Positions 24,733 through 34,742 of a stretch of DNA of 64,000 nucleotides are shown piece by piece. Within the stretch, counting starts at the first letter, position 1. The number at the start of each line of letters is the position of its first letter. The DNA is from an uncultured Pseudomonadales bacterium (GTDB lineage Bacteria; Pseudomonadota; Gammaproteobacteria; Pseudomonadales; Pseudohongiellaceae), in assembly GCA_949372635.1 (NCBI GenBank), contig CASIAB010000010.1:144870-208869 (forward strand). The letters run 5' to 3'. The position numbers and the translations under genes were made by a program. Under the pieces are notes generated by a model. That model saw only the letters and a program-made list of their open reading frames with translations, had not been told where the DNA came from and made no database searches.

Positions 24733-25455
24733 ATGACTACAGCAAAAGAAATAGAAGAACTAAACACTCGCCTCAGCAACAGCAAGCCAACGGACATAAT
24801 CCAGGAAGCCAGCAAGCTGTGGCCCAATCTAGCTATCTCATTCAGTGGGGCTGAAGACGTAGCCCTTATAGATATGGCTAGCAAGCTGATCGATACGCCC
24901 GCTATCTTCACCCTAGATACCGGCCGACTGCATGGGCAGACCTACGAATTCATTGAAAGCGTGCGTAAGCACTACGAGCTGCCGATCGAGACACTTCATC
25001 CCGACCCACAACAGCTAAGCCGACTCATCCAAGACAAAGGACTGTTTAGCTTCTATGAGGACGGCCACGAGGAATGCTGCGGCATCCGCAAGGTCGCACC
25101 TCTGAGAAGCAAGCTAGCAACTGTAGATGCTTGGATTACTGGCCAGAGGCGAGATCAGAGTCCAACTAGGGGCGAAGTACCCACTATTCAGATAGATAGC
25201 ACCTTTTCTAACCCTGATCACCCTGTTGTTAAGATAAATCCCCTTGCTAACTGGAGTTCAGCAGATGTCTGGAATTATATTCGCATGTTCGATGTGCCCT
25301 ACAACCAACTGCACGATGCTGGCTTTACCAGTATAGGCTGCGGGCCCTGCACTCGTCCGGTAGGACCGAATCAGCATGAGCGAGAAGGACGTTGGTGGTG
25401 GGAAGATGCCACAATTAAGGAATGTGGCCTGCACCGGGGCAACATAGAGGACTAG
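24733..25455 (+). CDS. cysH: Adenylyl-sulfate (APS) reductase CysH, 4Fe-4S type
   Basis: 240 residues. It has the PP-loop-like [10 protein letters not shown] and [12 protein letters not shown] segments of the PAPS/APS reductase family. Cys115-Cys116 (HEECCGIRK) and Cys203-x2-Cys206 (GCGPCTRPV) are the four ligands of the 4Fe-4S cluster. Catalytic Cys231 is in KECGLH. The cluster cysteines mark it as the bacterial assimilatory APS reductase (Pseudomonas type), not the cluster-free PAPS reductase of E. coli. It makes sulfite from APS using thioredoxin. It converges on cysB, which is probably its regulator. Confidence 0.95.
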   Translation: MTTAKEIEELNTRLSNSKPTDIIQEASKLWPNLAISFSGAEDVALIDMASKLIDTPAIFTLDTGRLHGQTYEFIESVRKHYELPIETLHPDPQQLSRLIQDKGLFSFYEDGHEECCGIRKVAPLRSKLATVDAWITGQRRDQSPTRGEVPTIQIDSTFSNPDHPVVKINPLANWSSADVWNYIRMFDVPYNQLHDAGFTSIGCGPCTRPVGPNQHEREGRWWWEDATIKECGLHRGNIED

Positions 25456-25483
25456 TATATTCTTCTAAAAAGCAGAGACAGCC

Positions 25484-26458
25484 TCACAACACAGGCAGCT
25501 GCATACCCCTAACAAGTTCATCTACTTCAGCCCTGGTCCTCGCTTCCAGGCTTCTGCGCACTAAATCCCGATCTAGATGTGGGGCAAACATCTCAATAAA
25601 ATCATACATATAGCCACGAAAGTAGCTGTTACGACGGAAGCCAATCTTAGTAGTGCTTGATTCAAACAACGTGCTGGCATCCAGCGCCACCAAATCACTA
25701 TCGATCTCTGCATCGAATGCCATGCTGGCTACGATACCAATGCCAAGGCCGAGCCGAACGTAGGTCTTGATAACGTCTGCGTCGGCAGCCGTCAAAACAA
25801 CCCGGGGCTTAAGGCCTTGCGCATCAAATGCCTCGTCAAGCTTGGACCTCCCAGTGAAACCAAAAGTATAGGTGACTATAGGATAAGTTGATATTTTATA
25901 GAGACTTAGCTCGTCTTCATCAGCTAGAGGATGACTTTTTGGCACGAGAATCGACCGATTCCAGCGATAACACGGCAGCATGATCAGGTCGCTATACAGC
26001 TCGAGCGCCTCTGTCGCAATGGCAAAATCAGCCCCGGCGTCTGCCGCTACCGCTGATATCTGGGTCGGTGTGCCCTGATGTAGCTGTAATGCGACATCGG
26101 GATACTTTTTTATGAAGCGTCGAATAATGGGCGGCAATACGTAGCGGCACTGAGTATGGGTTGTTGCCAGTGATAGGCTTCCCCTGCGCTCATTGCTATG
26201 CTCCCGAGCTACCAACTGGATCTTCTCTACCTGCTGCAGGATTTCCCCGCTTGTCTCTAGAATCTCCCGCCCGGCAGGCGTAATTTCAACGAGATGCTTG
26301 CCTCTACGAGTAAATATCTGCAGGCCCAGCTCTTCTTCTAGCAATCTGATCTGCTTACTAATGCCTGGTTGCGAGCTGTACAAGTGCGCCGCCGCCTGAG
26401 AAACATTTAAGTCTTGCTTCGCGACCTCCCAGATATATCGAAGTTGATGCAACTTCAT
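25484..26458 (-). CDS. cysB: LysR-family transcriptional regulator CysB
   Basis: 324 residues (E. coli CysB 324). An N-terminal winged HTH (MKLHQLRYIWEVAKQDLNVS, then SSQPGISKQIRLLEEELG) is followed by the periplasmic-binding-like effector domain, with CysB features TTHTQCRYVLPPIIRRF, LHQGTPTQI and LTAADADVIKTYVRLGLG. It activates sulfate assimilation genes with N-acetylserine as inducer. It lies between convergent cysH and divergent tauE-like permease, with a 148-bp gap upstream, a probable site for its own and the permease promoter. Confidence 0.95.
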   Translation of the reverse strand: MKLHQLRYIWEVAKQDLNVSQAAAHLYSSQPGISKQIRLLEEELGLQIFTRRGKHLVEITPAGREILETSGEILQQVEKIQLVAREHSNERRGSLSLATTHTQCRYVLPPIIRRFIKKYPDVALQLHQGTPTQISAVAADAGADFAIATEALELYSDLIMLPCYRWNRSILVPKSHPLADEDELSLYKISTYPIVTYTFGFTGRSKLDEAFDAQGLKPRVVLTAADADVIKTYVRLGLGIGIVASMAFDAEIDSDLVALDASTLFESSTTKIGFRRNSYFRGYMYDFIEMFAPHLDRDLVRRSLEARTRAEVDELVRGMQLPVL

Positions 26459-26606
26459 GTCCCACTCTCCTCTGCATTATCCTAAATACAGAGTTTATTC
26501 CATTTAGTTATAGAAATATTCTTTATTATTCTTTTATTGAATAAATCTTCAGTCTACTCTCGCTCTGTCAATATTAACCCAGAGCTCAAGTCTGACAGAT
26601 ATCGAA

Positions 26607-27407
26607 ATGGAACTGATTCTGCATATCTCAGCCGGCGCCATAGTTGGCTTTGCCATTGGCATTACTGGAGTCGGAGGCGGCTCACTAATGACGCCTTTAT
26701 TGTTATTTTTTGGCTACCCAGTCCCCGTAGCTATTGGCACAGACCTGCTCTATGCCGCTATAACGAAGACCGGTGGTGCCCTATCCCACCATCGCGCGGG
26801 CAACGTCGATTGGAGTATCGTTCGCCTTCTCGCTTTAGGCAGCGTACCCACTGCTATCCTGGTCCACACCGCCATTAGCCAAACCACCTTCCAGGAATCG
26901 CAAGAGTTTGCGGAACTGCTCACATTTAGCTTAGGAATAATGTTATTAGTTACCGCTATAGTATTGATTTATAGAAATAAAATTAGAGAGAAAGCTTTAG
27001 ACAATAAGCCGCCTTTTATAATGAGATTCATACAGCGAAGGAGATCCAGACTTACTTTTTCGATGGGGATCGTATTGGGGGTTTGCGTGACGCTATCTTC
27101 CGTTGGAGCCGGCGCATTCGCCGCGGCGATACTTCTGACGATTTACTCTCAAACCAGAACTGTAAAGATAATTGGGAGCGACATCGCTCACGCAGTCCCG
27201 CTTACCTTCATTGCTGGTCTCGGTTACCTGTTTGCAGGCTACGTCGACCTGATGTTGCTGCTCAGCCTCCTTATTGGCTCACTGCCAGCTATTGCACTGG
27301 GCTCGCGTCTCAGTGATCTAGTACCAGAAAAAGCACTACAGAGTCTGCTGACTGCGATCCTGCTTAGCTTAGGTCTGTATTACACTATATTTGTTAAATT
27401 AGTTTAA
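26607..27407 (+). CDS. TauE/SafE-family sulfite/sulfonate permease
   Basis: 266 residues with about eight hydrophobic segments in two repeats, typical of TauE/SafE (PF01925). The first repeat starts LHISAGAIVGFAIGITGVGGGSLMTPLL; the second has GIVLGVCVTLSSVGAGAFAAAIL. Members export or import sulfite, sulfonates or other anions. Divergence from cysB makes a sulfur substrate likely here, possibly relief of sulfite toxicity from CysH activity; that is inference from position. It starts at ATG 26607. A short CTAAT/ATTAG hairpin lies after the gene (27420-27433). Confidence 0.85.
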   Translation: MELILHISAGAIVGFAIGITGVGGGSLMTPLLLFFGYPVPVAIGTDLLYAAITKTGGALSHHRAGNVDWSIVRLLALGSVPTAILVHTAISQTTFQESQEFAELLTFSLGIMLLVTAIVLIYRNKIREKALDNKPPFIMRFIQRRRSRLTFSMGIVLGVCVTLSSVGAGAFAAAILLTIYSQTRTVKIIGSDIAHAVPLTFIAGLGYLFAGYVDLMLLLSLLIGSLPAIALGSRLSDLVPEKALQSLLTAILLSLGLYYTIFVKLV

Positions 27408-27430
27408 ATAAATCCGATAACTAATTTTTA

Positions 27431-28336
27431 TTAGAGCTTTTCATTGGATATACCGTGCGGCACATGACCAGTTGCCACATGATTTCGCGCTGATTCACAG
27501 TGCCCCTCCTGATCGTCGAAGAACACGTCAGCATCGAACGCATGGAGAAACTCTCCTTTGTCAAGCCCGCCAAGAAACAGAGACTCATCGATGCGTATGT
27601 TCCATGCACGAAGCGTACGCACTACCCGCTCATGGGCTGGAGCGGCACGGGCCGTTACCAAACAAGTTCTCAGAGGCGACTCGCCTGGCGGAAACGCCAT
27701 CTGAATCTGCTGCAAAGCGGCGAGAATAGGTTTAAATGGGCCGCCACTCAATGGCTCGTTGGCAGCCTGTTTTTCGTTCTCAGTAAAGGCTGCTAATCCT
27801 TCGTGCTTAAAAATTTTCTCGGAATCATCCGAGAACAAAACGGCGTCTCCGTCGAAAGCGATCTTGAGCTTCTCGTTGGGCGTTACGCTTTTCTCTGAAG
27901 GTAAAATTGTTGCAGCAGCCACACCTGATTCTAAGGCCTTCCTAACATCGGCCCCATCAGTGGAGAGAAAAAGATGGCTATTGAAGGCTGAGATATAGCG
28001 ATAGGGACTCTCGCCACCACTAAACGCCGCTCGACTTATATCTAGCCCATAGTGCTGAATAGAATTAAAAACGCGAAGGCCGGTGTCCGCGCTATTGCGT
28101 GAGAGAAGAATGACCTGCACTGGAGATTCCTCCAGCAGCTTATTCAACCCTAGAAGTTTCTGAACAAGCAAAAACGCATCGCCCTGCTCTAGCGGCTGAT
28201 CTTCCTTGGAGATTTGATATTGCTGATACGCATCCAAGCCTTCCTCTTCGAAGACGCAATGACTGTCTTCCAAATTGAACAAAGCTCGGGAAGATATCGC
28301 AATAACAAGAGGGTCTATCTTTGCTTGGGGTATCAT
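27431..28336 (-). CDS. Cytosolic 5'-nucleotidase (NT5C1A-like, PF06189)
   Basis: 301 residues resembling the animal cytosolic 5'-nucleotidase IA family, which is also scattered in bacteria. Family blocks are VIAISSRALFNLEDSH, VILLSRNSADTGLRVFNSI, GGESPYRYI, LFLSTDGADVRKAL and the HAD-like IAFDGDAVLFSDDSE near residue 159, then VTARAAPAHERVVRTLRAW and FFDDQEGHC. It would dephosphorylate nucleoside monophosphates. It converges on the TauE-like permease with a 23-nt gap. No signal peptide is present, so it is cytoplasmic. Confidence 0.85.
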   Translation of the reverse strand: MIPQAKIDPLVIAISSRALFNLEDSHCVFEEEGLDAYQQYQISKEDQPLEQGDAFLLVQKLLGLNKLLEESPVQVILLSRNSADTGLRVFNSIQHYGLDISRAAFSGGESPYRYISAFNSHLFLSTDGADVRKALESGVAAATILPSEKSVTPNEKLKIAFDGDAVLFSDDSEKIFKHEGLAAFTENEKQAANEPLSGGPFKPILAALQQIQMAFPPGESPLRTCLVTARAAPAHERVVRTLRAWNIRIDESLFLGGLDKGEFLHAFDADVFFDDQEGHCESARNHVATGHVPHGISNEKL

Positions 28337-28829
28337 TTCAGACTCGTGTTTCTAATTGCACTATAATAGATCGGTACCGCTCAGTTTGCCATTAGGCAAT
28401 CCTAATAAAACAAGCTGCAATCATTTACGTAACAGACGAAATAATACTCATAAATTATTGTTAATTATTTAATTAAAATAGAATATCACATGACTAAGCA
28501 AGCGTAGGTATACCACCAAGACCAAGGGTAAAAAAAGAAGAGCAATTTAGGTACTTTTTCGAGAGTAACGTTAAGTTAATAGTAGCGGGCGCCAGCCACG
28601 CCACAATAACCTACTGATTTTTATGCCTAGGGATAGGGAGCCTTCTGGAATTCCTGGCACTTGAACTGGGATCAAAAAGCTTGATTGATAGTTTTTGGGC
28701 TGGAACAACGTATGTTTCTCATCTGTATTTTCTGCATTGAATGATACAATCTGTATAAGAACATGGTCGTGGTTTTCTAACCGCAGTGCCAACAGCAAAC
28801 CAATCAATTTAATGACTTAGGATAAAAAT
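28337..28829. other. 493-bp intergenic region, no supported gene
   Basis: AT-rich DNA between the divergent nucleotidase and argD genes, with an AT-only stretch around 28450-28485. A 78-codon open frame on the minus strand (28571-28807) has no recognisable domain and no ribosome-binding site, and I do not call it. The region presumably holds the argD and nucleotidase promoters. Confidence 0.5.
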
Positions 28830-30011
28830 ATGAGCTCTGCCCTCATGCAGAACTATGGAGTTCGAGAGCTGAAGTTTGAGCGCGGCGAAGGTTCGTATTT
28901 ATTTACCAAAGATGGCGACCGTTATCTCGATTTTGGGATGGGCATAGCAGTTAACTGTCTCGGGCACTGCAACCCTAAATTGATCAAAGCATTGACGGAT
29001 CAGGCAAATCGTCTTTGGCATACCTCCAACCTCTACAACATCGAGCAGGGCGAGCAGCTAGCCAATAAACTGGTCGCTAGCACGTTCGCCGATCGAGTCT
29101 TCTTCTGCAACTCCGGAACCGAGGCAATTGAGTGTGGCTTCAAAGCTATTCGTCGCTACTTCCATTCTAAGGATGAGGGCCACAAAAATCGTATTGTATC
29201 GATGAGCGGCGCATTCCATGGTCGTAGCCTTGCCGCTATCGCGTCCGCCGCCAATCCTGCTCATTGCGAAGGCTTCCTCGTGGGAGATTCAGGCTTCGAT
29301 CAAGCTAAATTCGGAGACTTCGAATCACTGCTGTGCGCAGTCACTGAGAGCACAGCTGGAATCATCATCGAACCGATCCAAGGTGAAGGCGGCATTAGCG
29401 TAGCGGGAACAGAATATCTTAAGGCTGTCAGAGAGTTATGCGACTCTCATGACATCCTCCTTATGTTTGATGAAGTGCAATGCGGTATAGCACGCACCGG
29501 CACTCTGTATGCCTATCAACAATTGGACGTGAACCCCGATATACTTACCACTGCAAAGGGGCTTGGTGGAGGATTTCCGATAGGAGCATGTCTCGCTACT
29601 GAAGAAATAGCCAGAACGTTGAGTACCCGGAACTCACGGCAGTACTTTCGGAGGTAACCCACTAGCAACGGCCGTTGGTAACGCCGTTATGGATACGCTT
29701 AACAAGCTGACTTTCTTAATAATGTCAATGAGTTAGGATGCTATCTAAAGGCTGAACTTTCGATACTCGTCGAGCGTCATCCGCAGCTTCTGTCAGAAGT
29801 AAAGGGCCTAGGACTGATGCTGGGTCTATACTGCGTGATCGATGCCGGGCAATTAATTGCACGGCTGCAGGAGCACAAGCTATTGGTTGTTAAGGCTGGA
29901 GGAAACAGCGTGCGCCTATTGCCCGCTCTCAATGTCAGCAAGAAAGAAATAGATTCTGCTATAGAAATTATCAGTAAAACATTGTTAAATATAGAAAAAA
30001 ATTATTCCTAA
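28830..30011 (+). CDS. argD: Acetylornithine aminotransferase ArgD, two compensating indels
   Basis: A class-III PLP aminotransferase of about 393 residues. The first frame carries [15 protein letters not shown], the PLP-phosphate segment [39 protein letters not shown] and the PLP lysine in [15 protein letters not shown]. An extra A near 29625 breaks the frame; after it [21 protein letters not shown] reads on. A missing base near 29703 shifts back, and [18 protein letters not shown] leads into the final frame to 30011. The two errors cancel, so both ends share one phase. The sequence style is close to alphaproteobacterial ArgD. It makes acetylornithine in arginine synthesis. Confidence 0.87.
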
Positions 30012-30050
30012 AACAAGAATCCACTATCAGCTTCGGCTGCGGGGCAAGCT

Positions 30051-31424
30051 ATGCACTCAAAACTATCAACACATTCTGTAACCGGGCTAGGACTTTCCTG
30101 GGTGGCTATTCATTTCGGCGCTCTGCTCATAGCAATCACCGCCATTGCCCTCGGATCAGTCGCCATCGCTAAACCGGACCTGATCACATCAAGCCTAGTG
30201 ATGTTCAATAAAACTACACCCTCCTCAATCGAGAAGCCTATGCCACAATCCAAGTTTGCGAACAACGCACCTATAACACCCTTCGAGATCGATATCTCGG
30301 ACGCTGCGATCTCGGACCTGCAGCGCAGGCTTGCAAACACCCGCATGCCCGATCAAATAGCAGATACCACTTGGGAGTACGGCACCGACTCAAGCTACTT
30401 GGCTGAGTTGCTCAATTATTGGCAGAACGACTTCGATTGGAAGAAACAAGAATCTGAGCTAAATGAATTCGATCAGTTCAAAACTGAAATCGATGGCTTA
30501 GACATGCACTTCATTCACCAGCGTTCCGAAAACCCTAATGCAATTCCTTTAATGATTGTTCACGGCTGGCCGGGTTCGGTAGCAGAGTTCTCGAAGATCG
30601 TAGGCCCTCTAACCGATCCAGTCGCCCATGGGGGAGATATTACAGATTCTTATCATGTCATAGCACCCTCACTTCCCGGCTTTGGCTTCTCAGAAAAACC
30701 CAATGCGCCAGGTTATAGTCCGGAGAAGTTTGCCCATATCCTTGCCAGCCTTATGCAGCGCTTAGGCTATGAACAATATGCAATCGCAGGCGGTGATTGG
30801 GGAGCTATTATCAATCGCTATCTCGCTAACAATTACCCAGAACGATTGCTAGGTCTCCATTCAAATATGGTCTTAGCGAACCCGCCAGCAGACGAAGCGC
30901 AGCGGGACGATGTCTCCCAGGAAGTAAGCAGCCTACGCACTGCACGCCTTGCTTATATGCAAAATGAAGTTGGCTATCAACGAATTCAAGGAACTAAACC
31001 ACAAAGTTTAGGTTATGGATTAAATGATTCTCCGGCTGGACTGGCAGCATGGATCGTAGAGAAGTTTCACGGCTGGTCCGACTTGCCCCAGGGCGCAGAC
31101 GGATATCTCGATGATTACTTCACCAAGGATGAGCTACTGACTAATATTGCCATCTATTGGTTTACAGAAACCATTACGTCTTCTGCGCGTATTTATTACG
31201 AAAACAGCAATGCGCCAGTCGCCAAGCCGATCGAGTATATCGATGTACCTACAGGAGTCGCCGTCTATCCCGCCGAGATATTTATAACACCAAGATCTTG
31301 GGTAGCTGCCGCCTATGATTTACGACACTACTCCCTCATGGAGGCAGGCGGACACTTCGCGGCGCTGGAACAACCTGCCAGCTATATAGACGAGCTGAAC
31401 ACCTTTTTCCGTTTACTCCGTTAA
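30051..31424 (+). CDS. Epoxide-hydrolase-family alpha/beta hydrolase with N-terminal membrane anchor
   Basis: 457 residues. A hydrophobic anchor or signal lies at about 16-40. The N-terminal EHN domain (PF06441) begins near ITPFEIDISDAAISDLQRRL. The hydrolase core has the oxyanion motif HGWPGS (171-176), nucleophile Asp249 in AIAGGDWGA, and catalytic His near 435 in EAGGHFAALEQP. This is the layout of microsomal-type epoxide hydrolases. The substrate is unknown; the membrane segment suggests an envelope location. It lies 39 nt after argD and 73 nt before the abgT-like gene, all on the plus strand. Confidence 0.85.
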   Translation: MHSKLSTHSVTGLGLSWVAIHFGALLIAITAIALGSVAIAKPDLITSSLVMFNKTTPSSIEKPMPQSKFANNAPITPFEIDISDAAISDLQRRLANTRMPDQIADTTWEYGTDSSYLAELLNYWQNDFDWKKQESELNEFDQFKTEIDGLDMHFIHQRSENPNAIPLMIVHGWPGSVAEFSKIVGPLTDPVAHGGDITDSYHVIAPSLPGFGFSEKPNAPGYSPEKFAHILASLMQRLGYEQYAIAGGDWGAIINRYLANNYPERLLGLHSNMVLANPPADEAQRDDVSQEVSSLRTARLAYMQNEVGYQRIQGTKPQSLGYGLNDSPAGLAAWIVEKFHGWSDLPQGADGYLDDYFTKDELLTNIAIYWFTETITSSARIYYENSNAPVAKPIEYIDVPTGVAVYPAEIFITPRSWVAAAYDLRHYSLMEAGGHFAALEQPASYIDELNTFFRLLR

Positions 31425-31497
31425 AACCCTGTCCTAAAGTAAATGTCACTATCTATAAGAACCGACCGATAAGCATCAGCAGACTGGGACAAGAACA

Positions 31498-33078
31498 ATG
31501 ACTAAAAATACACAAGCACAATCTACTGAAGTGAATGGCATTCTCGCTTGGATCGAAAAGTCTGGAAACAAACTGCCTGACCCTGTCTTCATCTTTCTGT
31601 ATTGTATTGCTGCTGTTGTAGTCATAAGCTTTCTATCAGCATTATTTGGCGTGTCAGCAGCCCATCCTACGCAGGTGGATACTGCAGGAAATGCCATTAT
31701 GATTAGCGCGGAGAGTTTGCTCTCTGCAGGAAATATCCAGCGTTTACTGGTAGATATGCCGAATACCTTTACCAGTTTTCATCCGCTGGGTTATGTTCTT
31801 GTGGTCATGCTCGGCGCGGGTGTTGCAGAACGTTCAGGTCTCTTTGCATCAGCCATGAGTGGTGCCGTTTCGAAGGCTCCCTTATTTCTGCTTACGCCAG
31901 CGGTGGCGCTTATTGGCATGGTGGGCAATCTAGCCGCTGATGCTGCTTATGTAGTTTTAATCCCACTGGCTGGCGTTATCTTCGCCGCTGCCGGCCGCCA
32001 CCCAATCGCCGGTATCGCCACGGCCTTCGCGGGAGTATCCGGTGGATTCTCGGCAAACCTGTTACCAGGTCAGCTAGATGCGCTCCTATTTGGCATCACC
32101 GAGGCCGCAGCTGAAACTCTCCAGCCTTCCTGGGATGCGAACATCGCGGGTAACGCCTACTTCATCATCGCCATGACCTTCGTGTTTCTGCCTTCAATCT
32201 GGTATGTCACCGACAAGATCATCGAACCCCGATTGACGCCTATCAAACCTGGCGATGCCGAGAGCTCTAGCGCTGGAGTCATCAAAGATCCGAGCACTGC
32301 TTTGAGCGACAGCGAGCGTCTGGGCTTAGCCCGCGCAGGTTATGCTTGCCTAGGGATTATTGCGCTTTGGATCTTTTTAACAATAGGTCCAGGCACTCCG
32401 CTTATAAACGAAGCTGCAAATCCTGAGGCTAGGCTCACGCCGATGTTTCAATCATTGGTCGCCGGCTTCTTTTTTTTATTCCTAGCCGCGGGTTGGGCCT
32501 ATGGCTCTGCTAGCGGCACAGTCTCGAATCATCGCGATATCGTGAAAATGATGAGTGGCGCCATGGCTGACCTCTCCTATTATCTGGTCCTCGCGTTCAC
32601 CGCCGCTCACTTCGTTGCGATGTTCAATTGGTCGAATCTCGGTCTTATCTTTGCAATCAAAGGAGCCGCGGTATTACAAGGTTCCAACCTCCCCGATTCC
32701 GCGTTAATGGCACTGATAATATTATTCGGTGCAACCATTAACCTGTTTATAGGTTCTGCCAGCGCTAAATGGGCTCTACTCGCACCGGTACTCGTGCCGA
32801 TGCTTATGCTGATTGGCATCAGTCCAGAGATGAGCACCGCCGCCTACCGCGTAGGTGACGGAGCAACAAACATCATCACACCACTCATGCCTTACTTTCC
32901 TCTGATACTCGTGTTCTGCCAACGCTGGCAGAAAGAGTTTGGCCTTGGGTCTCTGGCCGCAACGATGCTGCCTTACTCTGCAGTGCTGTTAATGTCAGGA
33001 CTGGCACTCACAGTCATCTGGGTAATCTTAGGTTGGCCACTCGGACCGAGTGCGCCAGTTGAATTTATCTTGCAGTAG
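31498..33078 (+). CDS. AbgT-family transporter
   Basis: A 526-residue polytopic membrane protein with 11-12 hydrophobic segments, matching the AbgT family (PF03806). Landmarks are GILAWIEKSGNKLPDPVFIF at the start, VLVVMLGAGVAERSGLF, NLAADAAYVVLIPLAG and SASAKWALLAPVLVPM, then YRVGDGATNIITPLMPYFP. E. coli AbgT imports p-aminobenzoyl-glutamate; other members (MtrF, YdaH) export sulfonamides. A folate-related or peptide-like substrate is possible but cannot be fixed here. It has its own ribosome-binding region and sits inside a plus-strand cluster with the hydrolase and TPR genes. Confidence 0.9.
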   Translation: MTKNTQAQSTEVNGILAWIEKSGNKLPDPVFIFLYCIAAVVVISFLSALFGVSAAHPTQVDTAGNAIMISAESLLSAGNIQRLLVDMPNTFTSFHPLGYVLVVMLGAGVAERSGLFASAMSGAVSKAPLFLLTPAVALIGMVGNLAADAAYVVLIPLAGVIFAAAGRHPIAGIATAFAGVSGGFSANLLPGQLDALLFGITEAAAETLQPSWDANIAGNAYFIIAMTFVFLPSIWYVTDKIIEPRLTPIKPGDAESSSAGVIKDPSTALSDSERLGLARAGYACLGIIALWIFLTIGPGTPLINEAANPEARLTPMFQSLVAGFFFLFLAAGWAYGSASGTVSNHRDIVKMMSGAMADLSYYLVLAFTAAHFVAMFNWSNLGLIFAIKGAAVLQGSNLPDSALMALIILFGATINLFIGSASAKWALLAPVLVPMLMLIGISPEMSTAAYRVGDGATNIITPLMPYFPLILVFCQRWQKEFGLGSLAATMLPYSAVLLMSGLALTVIWVILGWPLGPSAPVEFILQ

Positions 33079-33158
33079 ATCAATTTGATTGAAGAAGTAA
33101 TGGATAATATCTAGCAACTGACTATTGAATTTATAGAACTAAGCAGTAGGAACAACCT

Positions 33159-34742
33159 ATGTATCGACTCTCGACCGCATTAGCCGCTCTATGCTGTTGC
33201 GGCATCAGCATGAATTCCATCGCTCAGGAAATCGACTATCCCGATTCCTTCAATGAGCCTATGAACCTGTTTAATAGCGCAATGGGTGACTTCCATTTCC
33301 CTATTTCGTCTGACAACGAAATGGCTCAGGCCTATTTCGACCAAGGATTTCAATTGATGTATTCGTTCGCTAAAAATGACTCGGCGCGATCATTTCAAGC
33401 ATCAAACATGGCTGATCCGGATTGTGCGATTTGTTACTGGGGCGAGGCATGGAGTTGGGGCTCCTATCTAAATGGCGCAATGACCAGAGCGCAAGCTCCG
33501 CGCGCCTACAATGCATTGCAGCAAGCCTTGGCTAGGATTGATAGCGCCACGGAAAAAGAAGCCGATATGATTCGAGCTCTCGCCGTTCGCTACATCGAGG
33601 ATTTCGATCCAGAGACCCGGCGAATTCAAGATCAGGCCTATGCCGATGCAATGGGAAAACTCGCTGCGAAGTATCCAGATGATCTAGACATAGTGACGCT
33701 CTACGCTGAGTCGTTGTTCTTGCTTGAAGAACGTCGCGGCTATCGTGCGCTAGATAACCCAGACGTGACTCGACTCCACGGCGTACTCTTGGGTGTTCTT
33801 GAAAAAGACATCCGCCACCCTGGCGCCTGCCATCTGCTAGTACATGCGACGGAGTCTACTCCTGCGCCAGAACTTGCAGCACCCTGCGCGCGATTCTTAG
33901 GCACTTCCATTCCGGGCGCCAGCCACATCAATCATATGCCCAGCCACACTTGGAACGAAATGGGCCTATGGCACGACGCCGTGGTCGCGAATACACGAGC
34001 GTGGCATTCCGATCAAAAGGCCGCAATCGGAGAGGGCTTCGCAATCTACCCAACTCACAATCTAACCATGCTTTACTACGCAGCGAGCATGGGCGGAGAA
34101 GGCGCCGCAGCTGTTCAAGCAGCAAAGGACCTTGCCAAGCTAAACAGCAACACCTCGATGCATAGCATGGCGCTGATCCGTTTTGGCCGCTTCGACGAGG
34201 TCTTGGACATAACCGAACCGCCTACGGGCGAGATTAATATTAGTATGTATGATTTCTCTCACGGCTATGCCGCCTTGAAATCAGGTGACACCGACAAGGC
34301 AAGAAAAGCCATGCAGTCACTTAAAGAACTTACCGAGACGACAACCGCGCGCTTCCGCTTTCACGCCGGCAAAGATATCGTCGGTGCGCTTGCTGGCATT
34401 TTAGAAGGCGAAATCGCCTGGAGTGAAGGAGATATGGGAGCAGCTACAGAGGCTTTCCGGCTGGCAACTGATTATTACGATAATCTTAATTACGACGAGC
34501 CGGAGCCTTTGCCCTTTTCTCCGCGACACTGGCTTGGCGCAGCCTATATAGAGCTGCAGGCGTATGACATTGCCCTAGAAGTCTATCGCCAAGATCTAAA
34601 CGAACACCCTCATAATGTTTGGTCTTTGTTTGGCATTCAGCAAGCACTTAAAATGACGGAAGAGTCTGATCCTGTTATCGACAAAGATCTCTTCGAAGCC
34701 CTAAGGTATGCCGACATTTGGATTCCTAGTACGAAATACTAA
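33159..34742 (+). CDS. Secreted tetratricopeptide-repeat protein
   Basis: 527 residues with a signal peptide (cleavage near SIAQ-EID, residue 23) and helical TPR-like repeats throughout. Recognisable features are FDQGFQLMYSFAKNDSARSF, the cysteine pair in DPDCAICYWGEAWSWG, and HINHMPSHTWNEMGLWHDAV around residue 250. I recognise this as a widespread TPR-containing family of unassigned function, often with the conserved HMPSH segment. It is probably periplasmic. It is the last gene of the plus-strand group argD, hydrolase, abgT-like, TPR; joint function is not established. Confidence 0.75.
   Translation: MYRLSTALAALCCCGISMNSIAQEIDYPDSFNEPMNLFNSAMGDFHFPISSDNEMAQAYFDQGFQLMYSFAKNDSARSFQASNMADPDCAICYWGEAWSWGSYLNGAMTRAQAPRAYNALQQALARIDSATEKEADMIRALAVRYIEDFDPETRRIQDQAYADAMGKLAAKYPDDLDIVTLYAESLFLLEERRGYRALDNPDVTRLHGVLLGVLEKDIRHPGACHLLVHATESTPAPELAAPCARFLGTSIPGASHINHMPSHTWNEMGLWHDAVVANTRAWHSDQKAAIGEGFAIYPTHNLTMLYYAASMGGEGAAAVQAAKDLAKLNSNTSMHSMALIRFGRFDEVLDITEPPTGEINISMYDFSHGYAALKSGDTDKARKAMQSLKELTETTTARFRFHAGKDIVGALAGILEGEIAWSEGDMGAATEAFRLATDYYDNLNYDEPEPLPFSPRHWLGAAYIELQAYDIALEVYRQDLNEHPHNVWSLFGIQQALKMTEESDPVIDKDLFEALRYADIWIPSTKY

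Noticed and set aside
28571..28807. 78-codon minus-strand ORF before argD
   Set aside because: No ribosome-binding site, no recognisable pattern, and it occupies the argD promoter region.
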